Source: Lachnospiraceae bacterium (lineage in GTDB: Bacteria; Bacillota; Clostridia; Lachnospirales; Lachnospiraceae). From it: a stretch of DNA of 64,000 nucleotides. A program made the position numbers and the translations under genes. The notes under the pieces were generated by a model that saw only the letters and a program-made list of their open reading frames with translations, had not been told where the DNA came from and ran no database searches. How positions within the stretch are numbered: position 1 is the stretch's first letter; each line of letters begins with the position of its first letter. The stretch covers positions 70,184-134,183 of the forward strand of contig CABJAV010000008.1 of NCBI GenBank assembly GCA_902363675.1. Direction: 5' to 3'. Shown here in pieces: positions 24,571 through 33,792 of this stretch.

Positions 24571-24590
24571 GTGTTTTGTGGAGGTGCGAA

Positions 24591-24794
24591 ATGGACTATA
24601 TGACACTAAAAGAGGCCGCCGAAAAATGGGGCGTGACACCTCGTAGAGTAAATTACTATTGCGCTGCTGGGCGTATCCCCGGCGCTGTGAAAATGGCCGG
24701 TGTTTGGCTGCTCCCTAAAATTGCGGAGAAGCCGTTGGATATGAGAACAACGCAAGGGAGGCAACAAAATGAAAATTTTTATCATAGAAGATGA
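24591..24794 (+). CDS. Small HTH (excisionase/MerR-like) DNA-binding protein, copy 2
   Basis: A 67-residue protein, MDYMTLKEAAEKWGVTPRRV, then NYYCAAGRIPGAVKMAGVWL, homologous to the gene at 2941. GGAGGTG precedes the ATG. It overlaps the response-regulator start by 26 bases. As in element 1 it heads a two-component operon. Confidence 0.8.
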   Translation: MDYMTLKEAAEKWGVTPRRVNYYCAAGRIPGAVKMAGVWLLPKIAEKPLDMRTTQGRQQNENFYHRR

Positions 24795-25431
24795 ACCAGC
24801 AATCCGTGAGGAACTTACCCAACTTTTTGAAAAATACGGATACCAATGTGCTAGTAGTAGCGATTTTCAGCATATCGCAGAAACCGCCCTTTCGTCTGGG
24901 GCTGACTTGATTCTTTTGGACATCAATTTGCCGTATCAGGACGGCTTTCAGGTGTGCAGAGAAATCCGGCAGAAATCCAATCTTCCAATCATTGTGCTTA
25001 CCAGCAGAAACAGCGATTTTGACGAACTAATGAGTTTGAACATCGGTGCCGATGATTATATTTCAAAGCCCTACAATGCACAGGTTCTTTTGGCACGCAT
25101 ACAAAAACTTCTGGCACGAACTTATGAAATACAGGACAATGTGGTTTTGACACACAAAGGCTTAACTCTAAACCTGCTCAAAGCAGAAATCAGTTACCAA
25201 GGACAGAGAAAATCTCTTACTAAAAATGAAATGGGGATTTTGCGTCTGCTCATGGTAAACAAGGGAAATATCATTCCTCGTGATGCCATTATTGATGAAC
25301 TCTGGCAGAGTGAGCAATTTATAGACGAAAACACCTTGAATGTGAATATCGTTCGTTTGCGGAAAACGCTGGCAGAGATCGGTTTGCCTGACTATTTGGA
25401 AACGAAGCGTGGATTGGGGTATTGCGTATGA
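24769..25431 (+). CDS. BceR-like response regulator
   Basis: A 220-residue OmpR-family regulator: acidic E7-D8, phosphoacceptor D51 (LLLDINLP), K near 101 (YISKPYN) and a C-terminal winged helix ending RGLGYCV. Its stop overlaps the kinase start (ATGA). It probably activates the transporter promoter at about 26464-26500. Confidence 0.92.
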   Translation: MKIFIIEDEPAIREELTQLFEKYGYQCASSSDFQHIAETALSSGADLILLDINLPYQDGFQVCREIRQKSNLPIIVLTSRNSDFDELMSLNIGADDYISKPYNAQVLLARIQKLLARTYEIQDNVVLTHKGLTLNLLKAEISYQGQRKSLTKNEMGILRLLMVNKGNIIPRDAIIDELWQSEQFIDENTLNVNIVRLRKTLAEIGLPDYLETKRGLGYCV

Positions 25432-26444
25432 GATTATCCGAGTATCTTTTAGATCGAATTTTTTCATTGATATGTATGCTGGTGTCGGCACTCCTACTGT
25501 TTGGCCTGCTTTGGCTAATTGAAACCCCTGCTACTTTTATTCTGTTTGCCGAAACGATCCTTATGGCAGCGTATATTTCCGCTTTGGTATATGATTTTTT
25601 CCGCAAACGAAGTTATTATAATCTACTTCTGAAAATGATGGAACAGATAGAAGAAAAGTCGCTTTTGGGTGAACTATTGACACAGCCTCATTTTTTGGAA
25701 GGTCAGATTTTAGTGGATATTTTGCGGCGCTGCAATAAATACCAGAACGATCAGATTTCCAATGCAAAACAAGCAAGTCGGGAATACCGGGAGTACATTG
25801 ATTCATGGATACACGAGATCAAGACCCCTATTACCTCTGCACGCCTGATGATAGAAAACGAAAAAAATCCCACTACGCTACGCATCGACGATGAACTCCG
25901 CAAAATTGATACCTATGTGGAACAGGTGCTATACTATGCCCGCAGTACGGATGTGGAAAAGGATTTCAAGGTGGAAAAAACCACACTGCAATCTTTAGTT
26001 CATGCTGCGTTAAAGACATATTCCAAACCTCTGATCCAAGCAGGCGGAAAACCAGTGCTGAATGATCTGGACATTCCTATTGTTGCCGATAGCAAGAGTT
26101 GCACATTTGTAATCGGACAAATCATATCCAACGCGATCAAATATCGTAAAGACAATTTGCAAATTGAGTTTTCTACCAAAACAGATAAAAATAATATATC
26201 CCTTTTTATTTCAGATAATGGAATTGGAATTTCTGCTGCGGATTTACCACGTGTGTTTGACAAAGGCTTCACTGGAGAAAACGGACGCCGCTATTCCAAG
26301 TCAACCGGGATTGGGCTGTATTTGAGCCAAAAGCTGTGTAAAAAAATGAATATTGTGCTTTCCGTTTCCAGTGATCCCGGACAAGGGACTACCGTAACTA
26401 TGGTATTTCCTACGGAGAGCTATTTGAAAGAGGCGGGGCTGTAA
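25428..26444 (+). CDS. BceS-like intramembrane-sensing histidine kinase
   Basis: A 338-residue kinase with two transmembrane helices (about 11-31 and 36-56) joined by only a few residues, the mark of BceS-type kinases that read flux through their ABC transporter. The box is DSWIHEIKTPITSARL (H129). The ATPase motifs are IISNAIKYR, DNGIGI and STGIGLYL. ATG at 25428 is chosen over an upstream TTG because of the coupling overlap. Confidence 0.93.
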   Translation: MRLSEYLLDRIFSLICMLVSALLLFGLLWLIETPATFILFAETILMAAYISALVYDFFRKRSYYNLLLKMMEQIEEKSLLGELLTQPHFLEGQILVDILRRCNKYQNDQISNAKQASREYREYIDSWIHEIKTPITSARLMIENEKNPTTLRIDDELRKIDTYVEQVLYYARSTDVEKDFKVEKTTLQSLVHAALKTYSKPLIQAGGKPVLNDLDIPIVADSKSCTFVIGQIISNAIKYRKDNLQIEFSTKTDKNNISLFISDNGIGISAADLPRVFDKGFTGENGRRYSKSTGIGLYLSQKLCKKMNIVLSVSSDPGQGTTVTMVFPTESYLKEAGL

Positions 26445-26463
26445 AACCTCGCTTTTTTCAACC

Positions 26464-26488
26464 TTACATTCTGGTAAGGTAAATGTAA
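26464..26488 (+). promoter_or_regulatory. Inverted-repeat operator before the BceAB genes
   Basis: TTACATT (26464-26470) and AATGTAA (26482-26488) are perfect inverted copies 11 bp apart, 86 bp before the ATPase start. Position fits a BceR binding site; binding is inference. Confidence 0.6.
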
Positions 26489-26573
26489 TCTAACTTAATG
26501 GCACAGGAGAAGCCCCTATGGTAGAGTAAAAACACAAAAGCAAAATGCTTTTGAGAAAGGAGTCTCATAATCA

Positions 26574-27344
26574 ATGGACGACACAATTTTACGGGTGGAT
26601 GACATCCAAAAATTTTACGGTAACAAGGGCAACCTGACAAAAGCCGTTGATCATATTTCTTTCTCTGTGCGTAAAGGTGAGTTTCTCGGTATTATGGGTT
26701 CTTCCGGCTCCGGGAAAACCACTTTGCTGAACTGCATTTCTACGATTGATACCGTTACCAGCGGCCATATTTATGTGGAGGGAAAGGACATTACGACGCT
26801 TCACGGATCACAGCTTGCAGACTTTCGCGGAAAAAAGCTGGGCTTTATCTTTCAGGACTTCAATCTGCTGGATACTCTGACAGCCTACGAAAATATCTCT
26901 CTGGCCTTATCTATCGCAGGAACCAAACCCAGCGAGATTCAAAAATGTGTCCCGCAGATTGCAAAGGCGCTGAACATTCAGGAAGTATTGAACAAATATC
27001 CCTATCAGATGTCCGGCGGCCAACAGCAGCGGGTAGCCGCTGCAAGAGCAATGGTAACAAATCCAGCAATCGTACTGGCTGATGAACCTACCGGCGCTCT
27101 TGATTCCAATTCCTCGCGGATGCTGTTGACGATGCTGACGGAATTGAACGAACAGCTTGCGGCAACAATCCTAATGGTAACGCATGATGCTTTTTCCGCC
27201 AGCTATTGCCATCGCATTTTGTTTATCAAAGACGGGCAGGTGTTCAATGAGCTGCACCGAGGGACGGACACACGCAAAGACTTTTTTGCAAAGATTCTGG
27301 AAGTGGTTTCCGTCTTGGGAGGTGAGCAAAATGACCTCATTTAA
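26574..27344 (+). CDS. BceA-like ABC transporter ATP-binding protein
   Basis: A 256-residue ATPase with Walker A GSSGSGKTT (42-50), signature MSGGQQQRV, Walker B IVLADEPTGALDS and H-loop VTHD. It pairs with the BceB-type permease whose start lies 14 bases inside its end. Known relatives free lipid II-cycle intermediates from bacitracin-like or lantibiotic peptides. Confidence 0.94.
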   Translation: MDDTILRVDDIQKFYGNKGNLTKAVDHISFSVRKGEFLGIMGSSGSGKTTLLNCISTIDTVTSGHIYVEGKDITTLHGSQLADFRGKKLGFIFQDFNLLDTLTAYENISLALSIAGTKPSEIQKCVPQIAKALNIQEVLNKYPYQMSGGQQQRVAAARAMVTNPAIVLADEPTGALDSNSSRMLLTMLTELNEQLAATILMVTHDAFSASYCHRILFIKDGQVFNELHRGTDTRKDFFAKILEVVSVLGGEQNDLI

Positions 27345-29346
27345 GCTGATCTTCCGAAATGTTCATAAGAACATCCGGGACTATCTGATTTATTTCCTTA
27401 CACTGACGCTTTCGGTCAGTCTGTTTTATGCCTTCAACTCAATTTCCGATCAGCCAGCTTTTTCCGATATGGGAATAACCGGTTCGCTTTTATACGACCA
27501 ACTCGGCATACTGTTGTCGGCGCTTTCTGTTGTCATTGCGGTGGTATTGGCTTTTTTGATTATCTATGCCAACCAGTTTCTTTTGAAACGCCGTAAAAAA
27601 GAATTGGGCGTATATATGGTGCTCGGCATGAAAAAAAGACGCATTTCCCGGCTGTTTGCCGGTGAAACTCTTTGTGTTGGTGTCATTGCTTTGGTTTCAG
27701 GTTTGGTTCTTGGGTTGCTCTTTTCGCAAGGACTTTCTTTGGTTGCATTAAAACTCTTTGCGATTGGATTGGATAAATTTCAAATCGTATTTTCTGCTGG
27801 AGCATTTCGACAGACAGTGCTTTGTTTTGTGATCATCTTCTTTATCGTAATGCTTTTCAATGTGTGGTCTGTAACCAATGTCAAATTGATTGACTTATTG
27901 ACGGCCAGCAGAAAAAACGAAAGCATAAAAGCAGAAAATCGTGTTTTGCCGCTCTGTCTGTTTGTGCTTTCCCTGATCTGCATAGGGATTTCCGCTGTGC
28001 TGTTCAACAAAAACGGAATACTGCCATCTCGTGAAAATATGTCTTTTCAAATTGCGGGAGCAGCTTTGGTTGTTGGAACCTTTCTGTTGTTCAACTCATT
28101 ATCCACTGTTTTCATCCAAGTGGTAGGAGCTGGTAAAGGGTTTTATCTGAAAGGTTTGAACACATTCCTTGTACGCCAAATCGGAAGTAAAATTCGCACG
28201 AATTATCTTGTGGTGACGATTGTTTGTGGCCTGCTGACCATTACCATCTGTGCTGTATCTATTGGGGCAAGCACAGCTCTTGCAATGAATGAATTATCAA
28301 AAGCTGCAACCCCCTATGATTTGAATGTACTTTCCAATGTTTCCACTGATGGAGACAGCAACATTTCCGAGTATCTTGCCACACATGATGTTGCAATGCG
28401 TGATTACGCCGAAAACATGGAGCAAATCAGCATTTATGAGGCCGATATGACCTATTCAGAGCTATTTGAAGGTCAGAATGTCGAGCTGTGGCCTATTGAT
28501 GAGGAAGTTTCCAATAGCAAAGTTGCCATAATTCCCGTTTCGGACTTCAATCGTGCTTTGGCTATGCAGGGCAAAGAGCCAATCACGCTGAACGATGACC
28601 AATACTTGTTAAATTGTAATTACACTGGGACATATCAATATGTTTCTCTGGCCTTACAAAATCATTTGGAAATCACAATAGGCGGAACAACCTTACTGCG
28701 TGCATCCGATGAAGTTTTGCAAGAAACATATTTTATGACTTCTGTTGGAAACAATGATCGCGGAACAATCATTGTCCCGGATCATGTAGTGGCTGGCCTC
28801 GAAAAAGACATTAATGTGCTTTTGGTACAATATAAGCCGGATGCGGATTCTAATGAAATCCTGCAAAAGATGGTCCCTATTGGATTGGACGAAGCGCATG
28901 GTTATCGGTACGCAGAAAAGAACATGATGTATGAAATGTTCTACGGACTCAATGCTTTGGTGAGTTTCCTTTGTTGTTATATCGGCTTAATCTTTTTGCT
29001 GATCTGTGCTGCTCTTTTGGCACTAAAACAGCTCACAGAAACGACGGACAATATTTACCGATATGGATTGCTGCAAAAGTTGGGAGCCAAGCGCAAGCAA
29101 ATTAACCGCACACTTTTTACGCAGACGGCTGTGTTTTTTGCAATTCCGTTGACTGTTGCCGGAATATATTCGGCTTTCTTAATCGGCAAAGCAATGACTG
29201 TCGTTGAGGAATTTATGAATATCCATATTTCAACAAATATCGGATTGACCATTATTCTTTTCCTCATTGTTTACGGGAGTTATTTCCTTGCAACCTATCT
29301 ATCTTGTAAACGCATTGTTACAGAGCAAAAGAAATTGGAGGTGTAA
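27331..29346 (+). CDS. BceB-like ABC transporter permease
   Basis: A 671-residue FtsX-type permease beginning MTSFKLIFRNVHKNIRDYLI. It has the BceB layout: one N-terminal helix, a three-helix FtsX block, more helices, a large extracellular domain (about 370-580), then a C-terminal block. The ATG at 27331 follows GGGAGGTG. The extracellular domain is the ligand-specific part, and the target peptide cannot be read from it. Confidence 0.92.
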   Translation: MTSFKLIFRNVHKNIRDYLIYFLTLTLSVSLFYAFNSISDQPAFSDMGITGSLLYDQLGILLSALSVVIAVVLAFLIIYANQFLLKRRKKELGVYMVLGMKKRRISRLFAGETLCVGVIALVSGLVLGLLFSQGLSLVALKLFAIGLDKFQIVFSAGAFRQTVLCFVIIFFIVMLFNVWSVTNVKLIDLLTASRKNESIKAENRVLPLCLFVLSLICIGISAVLFNKNGILPSRENMSFQIAGAALVVGTFLLFNSLSTVFIQVVGAGKGFYLKGLNTFLVRQIGSKIRTNYLVVTIVCGLLTITICAVSIGASTALAMNELSKAATPYDLNVLSNVSTDGDSNISEYLATHDVAMRDYAENMEQISIYEADMTYSELFEGQNVELWPIDEEVSNSKVAIIPVSDFNRALAMQGKEPITLNDDQYLLNCNYTGTYQYVSLALQNHLEITIGGTTLLRASDEVLQETYFMTSVGNNDRGTIIVPDHVVAGLEKDINVLLVQYKPDADSNEILQKMVPIGLDEAHGYRYAEKNMMYEMFYGLNALVSFLCCYIGLIFLLICAALLALKQLTETTDNIYRYGLLQKLGAKRKQINRTLFTQTAVFFAIPLTVAGIYSAFLIGKAMTVVEEFMNIHISTNIGLTIILFLIVYGSYFLATYLSCKRIVTEQKKLEV

Positions 29347-29349
29347 ATC

Positions 29350-29484
29350 ATGTTACCTGAAAATGTAAAATGCGAGGCTGTGTTTCAAAGTATCGTAGAC
29401 ACATGGCTCCCCCTAATTGGCATGGTTGCCGCAATCGTTGTGATTGCTATAATTGTTCATGTGGTTAGGAAAAAAAGAAAATAA
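29350..29484 (+). CDS. Small single-pass membrane protein after BceB
   Basis: A 44-residue open frame (MLPENVKCEAVFQSIVDTWL, then a hydrophobic helix and RKKRK). It starts three bases after the permease stop, with GGAGGTG upstream. The positive-inside tail fits one transmembrane helix. Its tight linkage suggests a transporter or kinase accessory peptide; function unknown. Confidence 0.6.
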   Translation: MLPENVKCEAVFQSIVDTWLPLIGMVAAIVVIAIIVHVVRKKRK

Positions 29485-29557
29485 AGATATTCTGCCGCAC
29501 GACGGCAAAAGAAAAAAAGCCGTCGTACAGCAGACATATTTTCACGCGCCTTATGAA

Positions 29558-29825
29558 ACGGCGGCTTTGATTTCAGAGCCGCCGTTTCTTTGCGTTTGCA
29601 CAAACCTATGACGACTTGCAGGGACACGGTAGCCGATTGGAGGTTAAGTTACCGTGTCTCGTTTGCTTTTTCAAAGCTCACATGATCTACATCAGTTAAA
29701 AAAAGCATTGCTCCTCCTCCGGGTAAGTTTTGCATTGCATCGGCATTATCGTTCTGTGTAATTAAGTACAATCGTGGCTGTTCTTGGTGCGCCAGTTTTC
29801 CATTACGGAAATCTGGCGTTTTTTG
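29558..29825 (+). terminator. Two hairpin terminators in the sigma leader, copy 2
   Basis: ACGGCGGC/GCCGCCGT at about 29558-29585 is followed by TTCTTTG. CGCCAG...CTGGCG at 29790-29818 has an inner TTTTCC/GGAAAT stem and is followed by TTTTTTG. They match the leader structures of the other copies. No gene was recognised between 29485 and 29937. Confidence 0.65.
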
Positions 29826-29872
29826 TTGCCTTTTTTTCGGAGATGACCCGGTTGTCTGCCGGTGCCGGTCTC

Positions 29873-29931
29873 CGCCTCCATTCGATTCACTCGTCAATCA
29901 CCCGTCAATCACCCGAGAATCGAAATGGAGG
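29873..29931 (+). promoter_or_regulatory. Shine-Dalgarno-sequestering hairpin, sigma copy 2
   Basis: CCTCCATTCGATTC pairs with GAATCGAAATGGAGG (one bulged A). The stem extends by CGA/TCG across a two-base bulge. The loop carries a duplicated CGTCAATCACC. The GGAGG is inside the stem, as in copy 1. Confidence 0.6.
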
Positions 29932-29937
29932 TACATA

Positions 29938-30196
29938 ATGAAGAAAATTAACCTTCGGGAACTTTATCCTGATGTTTATGTAACAGACTTTTTTGTAGAT
30001 GTGACAGAGGAAGTAATGGAGACTATTCGGGCAGCTGAACGTGCGGAAGCTGCCGGAGAAACAGGCAAAGAGGATTTATGCCCGATACTATCTGGGAATG
30101 ACGGTAAATGAAATTGCCGAAGTAGAAGGTGTAGATCCAAGCCGTGTCCGAGACAGTATCCGCCGTGGATTAAAGTAGCTTGTAAAATATTTTTGA
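29938..30196 (+). pseudogene. Sigma-like regulator, copy 2, broken
   Basis: Relative to 14723-15136 a 155-bp piece is missing exactly between two GAAGCTGC repeats (14831 and 14986 in the intact copy). This shifts the frame, so translation from 29938 ends at 30111 after 57 residues. Further on, the original frame also has a CAG-to-TAG change (AAAGTAGCTTG). The N-terminal 39 residues could still be made; region 4 cannot. Confidence 0.9.
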
Positions 30197-30286
30197 TAAA
30201 ATTTCATTTGATGCGCCTGTTTTTTGCCTTTTTTGTCAGTGTTAATAAGAAGGACAAGTTTTCCTCCTTCATCAGTACATTGACAA

Positions 30287-30720
30287 TCGAATAGACAGCA
30301 CAACAGGTACATAACCCATGCACGAGCGAATATGAAACGCCGCGAAGATGGAGCAGTCAGGGAGGTGATGAAAAGACTTCTTCGGAGCGATCTACGATTT
30401 CATAAAACGGATTGTGACAGATTCGGCGCGATGACTGCATGGGGGCTTAAAGATACTTCCTCACGGTCCGCCAAAGACTTGGGGGGAACCCTGCGGCACA
30501 CGATACGAACGGTGCTGCGGAGTTATGACAGCCGCGCCAGCGGAGACCTGTTGTGTTCCCATCGTCAGGGGGCGTGGCAAATGTGATGAAAGCTGAGTTA
30601 TATAAATAGGAAGCGTTTGCAGCTTCCTGTTTAAAATCAGATACCATGCGCTGGCAGTTTCGGCTGCCAGCGTATTCATGTGGCTTTGAACAAACACGAT
30701 GACAAACTTGACAGATTGGA
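30287..30720 (+). ncRNA. Conserved structured leader upstream of xis/int, copy 2
   Basis: Near-identical to 15227-15660, with the same hairpins at about 30609-30627 and 30650-30671. The 84-codon frame at 30332-30586 differs from copy 1 mostly at amino-acid-changing positions, against a coding role. Confidence 0.45.
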
Positions 30721-30733
30721 GGAAATATGCTTT

Positions 30734-30964
30734 ATGGAAAAACTTATTACACGAAAAGAAGCAGCAGAAATTTTAGGTATCAGCATTGCAACGCTGGACG
30801 CGGCCCGTAACAATGGTCTTATTTCTTATGTGCAATATGTGCAGAATGGCTGTGTGTACTTTACTTCAGCGGGCCTTCAGGAGTATATCGCAAAATGCAC
30901 CCACAGAGCAAAGCCAGCAGAAAAGAACGCAACTTATCGTAAACCTCGCAGAGCTGGAGTGTGA
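30734..30964 (+). CDS. Xis-like HTH protein, copy 2
   Basis: A 76-residue protein identical to the one at 15674 except for one Arg-to-Lys change near the C-terminus. The GGAGGAAATATGC here is a better ribosome binding site than in copy 1. It precedes integrase A of element 2. Confidence 0.8.
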   Translation: MEKLITRKEAAEILGISIATLDAARNNGLISYVQYVQNGCVYFTSAGLQEYIAKCTHRAKPAEKNATYRKPRRAGV

Positions 30965-31048
30965 GCCGGTCCGTATCCTTGTCGAAATCATAATGGTCTG
31001 ATAAAACATAGATACAGCGCTGGAGTCTATTCTTAGGAGGTGACGGAA

Positions 31049-32266
31049 TTGGCCAAACGGCAAACAATAATTCCTCAATATGGCACAGTTATGAAAAGAG
31101 GTGTCCTATATTATAGGACCAGAATCAAAGACGCGAATGGTAAGCTCGTAGCTATCTACGCAAAAACACCTGAAGAACTATACAACAAAGAAACGCTTGC
31201 GTTGGAACAGATTGAGAATGCTACTTTTCATCGGAAAACGCCCACAGTTGCAGAGTATTGTGAAAAGTGGCTGCTGATGCAGTCGGTTCATGTACGATCT
31301 ACTACTTTGACGGATTACACCTCAAAGGTTAGGCGGCATATTATAGCGGAATTGGGAGATAAACGGATGGGTGAGGTTAGCCTGGATGATATTCAGCTTG
31401 CCCTTGTTCCGGTTTCCAAAAAATCTGCATCGGTTTATAAATCTGTGGTAATCCTTTACAAATCTATCTTTCGCGCAGCGATGGAAAGCAGGATTATTGA
31501 CCACAACCAAACGATTTATCTGACAACAAAAGGTGGCGGTGTTCCACAAGAGGATCGTCAGGCTTTGACAGATGAACAGGTGGAGCGCCTTTTGGATGCT
31601 ATCCGAGATTTGCCGCCTTATGTCTTTGTCATGATTGGTTTATATGCAGGGCTACGCCGGGAAGAAATTCTTGCTCTGCAATGGGATTCAGTATATCTGG
31701 ATACAGATACTCCATATCTGACGGTAAGACGGGCATGGCACACCGAACATAACAGACCGGTGATTTCGGATGAATTGAAAACCAAGGCTGCGGAGAGAAA
31801 TATCCCCCTTCCTGTTTGCTTGGCTGAGTGTTTGAAAGCAGCAAAGGAAACTTCGACTTCGGAGTATGTGGTTTCAAACAGGGATGGCGAACCGCTGTCC
31901 TACACGCAGTTTAAGCGACTTTGGCAGTATATTGTTACGAGGACGGTCAAGGAGCGGAGCTATTATCGGTATGAAGATGGAAAAAGAGTAAAGCATACTG
32001 TCACACCTGTCTTGGGAGAAAAGGCTGCTCATAACGGAAAAGTGGTTTACAGTCTGGACTTTGAAGTAACACCCCATCAGCTGCGGCATACTTACATTAC
32101 CAATCTCATTCATGCATCGGTAGATCCCAAAACGGTTCAATACCTGGCAGGCCATGAAAGCAGCAAGATTACCATGGACATTTATGCAAAGGTTAAGTAC
32201 AACAGACCAGATGAGCTGGTCAGATCAATGAACTGTGCGTTTGCAAGCTGGGATGCAACACAGTAA
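31049..32266 (+). CDS. Tyrosine integrase A of element 2
   Basis: A 405-residue tyrosine recombinase with GLYAGLRREEILAL, HQLRHTYI, LAGHESSKITMDIY. The TTG start at 31049 follows AGGAGGTGACGGAA, as in element 1. At the base level it is clearly diverged from the integrase at 15989, although the DNA just upstream is nearly identical in both elements. Confidence 0.92.
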   Translation: MAKRQTIIPQYGTVMKRGVLYYRTRIKDANGKLVAIYAKTPEELYNKETLALEQIENATFHRKTPTVAEYCEKWLLMQSVHVRSTTLTDYTSKVRRHIIAELGDKRMGEVSLDDIQLALVPVSKKSASVYKSVVILYKSIFRAAMESRIIDHNQTIYLTTKGGGVPQEDRQALTDEQVERLLDAIRDLPPYVFVMIGLYAGLRREEILALQWDSVYLDTDTPYLTVRRAWHTEHNRPVISDELKTKAAERNIPLPVCLAECLKAAKETSTSEYVVSNRDGEPLSYTQFKRLWQYIVTRTVKERSYYRYEDGKRVKHTVTPVLGEKAAHNGKVVYSLDFEVTPHQLRHTYITNLIHASVDPKTVQYLAGHESSKITMDIYAKVKYNRPDELVRSMNCAFASWDATQ

Positions 32267-32293
32267 TAACAAATAGGAAATGAAGCAGGAGCG

Positions 32294-32396
32294 AGGCAAG
32301 GATGTCTCGCTCTTTGTTTTACCTCAGCCGTATCTTTGATTAAGTCGAGGCTTTCTGATAAAAAGAGAGTGTAGATACGGAGACTACACATTATCA
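32294..32396 (+). promoter_or_regulatory. Terminator and leader hairpin between integrases A and B (element 2)
   Basis: GAGCGAG/CTCGCTC followed by TTTGTTTT ends integrase A (about 32294-32325). TGATAA (32356-32361) and TTATCA (32391-32396), with an inner GTGTAG/CTACAC stem, form the hairpin before integrase B. Confidence 0.55.
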
Positions 32397-32413
32397 AGAA
32401 AGGACGATCAAAG

Positions 32414-33625
32414 ATGGCAAAAAAGAAAACACAGATACCGAAGTACGGGACCATTACATTGAAAGGAATCCAGTATTACAGAACCAGGATTACGGATGCA
32501 GATGGCAAAGAGTTGAGTTTGTATGCCGCAACTTGTGAAGAATTGTATGAGAAGCAGTTAGAGGCCCGGAAGCAGGTGGAAGAAATTATCTTTCACCGGC
32601 AGCACCCGACAGTAGCCGAGTATGGAGAGAAGTGGCTGCTGATGCAGTCGGCAAAGGTGTCTGCGTCTACACTCAGAGGTTATACGAGGGATATGACAAA
32701 CTATATCATAAAACCTCTGGGAGAGATGTATATGGAAGAAGTGACCGCTGACGATATTCGGCTGGCGCTTGTTCCATTGTCAAAGAAATCGGAAGGCTTA
32801 TACAATAAGGTCAATATGCTACTCAAGTGCATTTTTTATGCGGCAGAGAGAAACCAAATTCTTGAACACAATCCCTGTGCGGGAATATCCGGTAAAGGCG
32901 GAAAACCGACAAAAAAGAAGGAGGCATTGACAGATCAGCAGGTAGCCGTGCTTCTGGATACAGTCAAGGGACTTCCTCCATATTTGTTTATTATGCTCGG
33001 TTTGTATTCCGGTCTGCGCCGGGAAGAAATTCTTGCACTGCAATGGGATTGTGTATTTCTGGACGAGGATACACCTTATCTATCGGTGAGGCGGGCATGG
33101 CGTACAGAGCATAACAGACCCGTGGTTTCTACCGTGCTAAAGACTCCGGCGGCAAAAAGGGATATTCCGATACCGAAGTGTTTGGTGGATTGTCTGAGAG
33201 AAGCGAAAGAAAATTCCATATCAGATTATGTGATCGCTGACAGCAAAGGAGAGCTACTGGCTGCTTCGCAGTTTCAAAGAGTGTGGCAGTATGTCGTTGT
33301 CCGATCCACTAAGCCCCGGAACTATTATAAGTATGTGAATGGGCAGAGCATCAAATACACGGTTACCCCAACGCTAGGCATGACCCAGAAAAATCAACCC
33401 AAAATCAGATATACGCTGGACTTTGATGTAACCCCGCATCAGCTACGGCACACTTACATTACCAATCTTCTCTATGCTGGTGTTGATCCAAAGACTGTCC
33501 AATACCTTGCCGGACACGAAAACAGCAAAACAACTATGGACATCTATGCAAAAGTGAAGTACAATAAACCAGAGGAGCTGTTTGGGGTAGTAAATGGTGC
33601 GTTTCATCAGGCTATTGCTGAATGA
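32414..33625 (+). CDS. Tyrosine integrase B of element 2
   Basis: A 403-residue tyrosine recombinase with GLYSGLRREEILAL, HQLRHTYI, LAGHENSKTTMDIY. It starts with ATG at 32414 after AAAGGACG. Homologous to 17359-18600. It lies 100 bp before the second copy of the 36-bp element end. Confidence 0.92.
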   Translation: MAKKKTQIPKYGTITLKGIQYYRTRITDADGKELSLYAATCEELYEKQLEARKQVEEIIFHRQHPTVAEYGEKWLLMQSAKVSASTLRGYTRDMTNYIIKPLGEMYMEEVTADDIRLALVPLSKKSEGLYNKVNMLLKCIFYAAERNQILEHNPCAGISGKGGKPTKKKEALTDQQVAVLLDTVKGLPPYLFIMLGLYSGLRREEILALQWDCVFLDEDTPYLSVRRAWRTEHNRPVVSTVLKTPAAKRDIPIPKCLVDCLREAKENSISDYVIADSKGELLAASQFQRVWQYVVVRSTKPRNYYKYVNGQSIKYTVTPTLGMTQKNQPKIRYTLDFDVTPHQLRHTYITNLLYAGVDPKTVQYLAGHENSKTTMDIYAKVKYNKPEELFGVVNGAFHQAIAE

Positions 33626-33725
33626 AAAAAGGCCGTTTTTTATGGTCCGCACACCGGATAACTGAGAGGCAGAAAGCCGGAAAAGCCCAGAGTATCAAGG
33701 GAAAACAGCTCAAAAACTCGTGCAA

Positions 33726-33761
33726 TACGGTCTCAAAGCCGCTCGTCGTGCACCACAGTTC
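33726..33761. repeat. Conserved element terminus, copy 2 (candidate att end)
   Basis: Identical over 36 bp to 18670-18705. The next bases (CTCAAAGAGATAATTC) differ from those after copy 1, so this is probably the element-chromosome boundary or lies very near it. Confidence 0.6.
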
Positions 33762-33792
33762 TCAAAGAGATAATTCAAGAGAATATCAAGAG

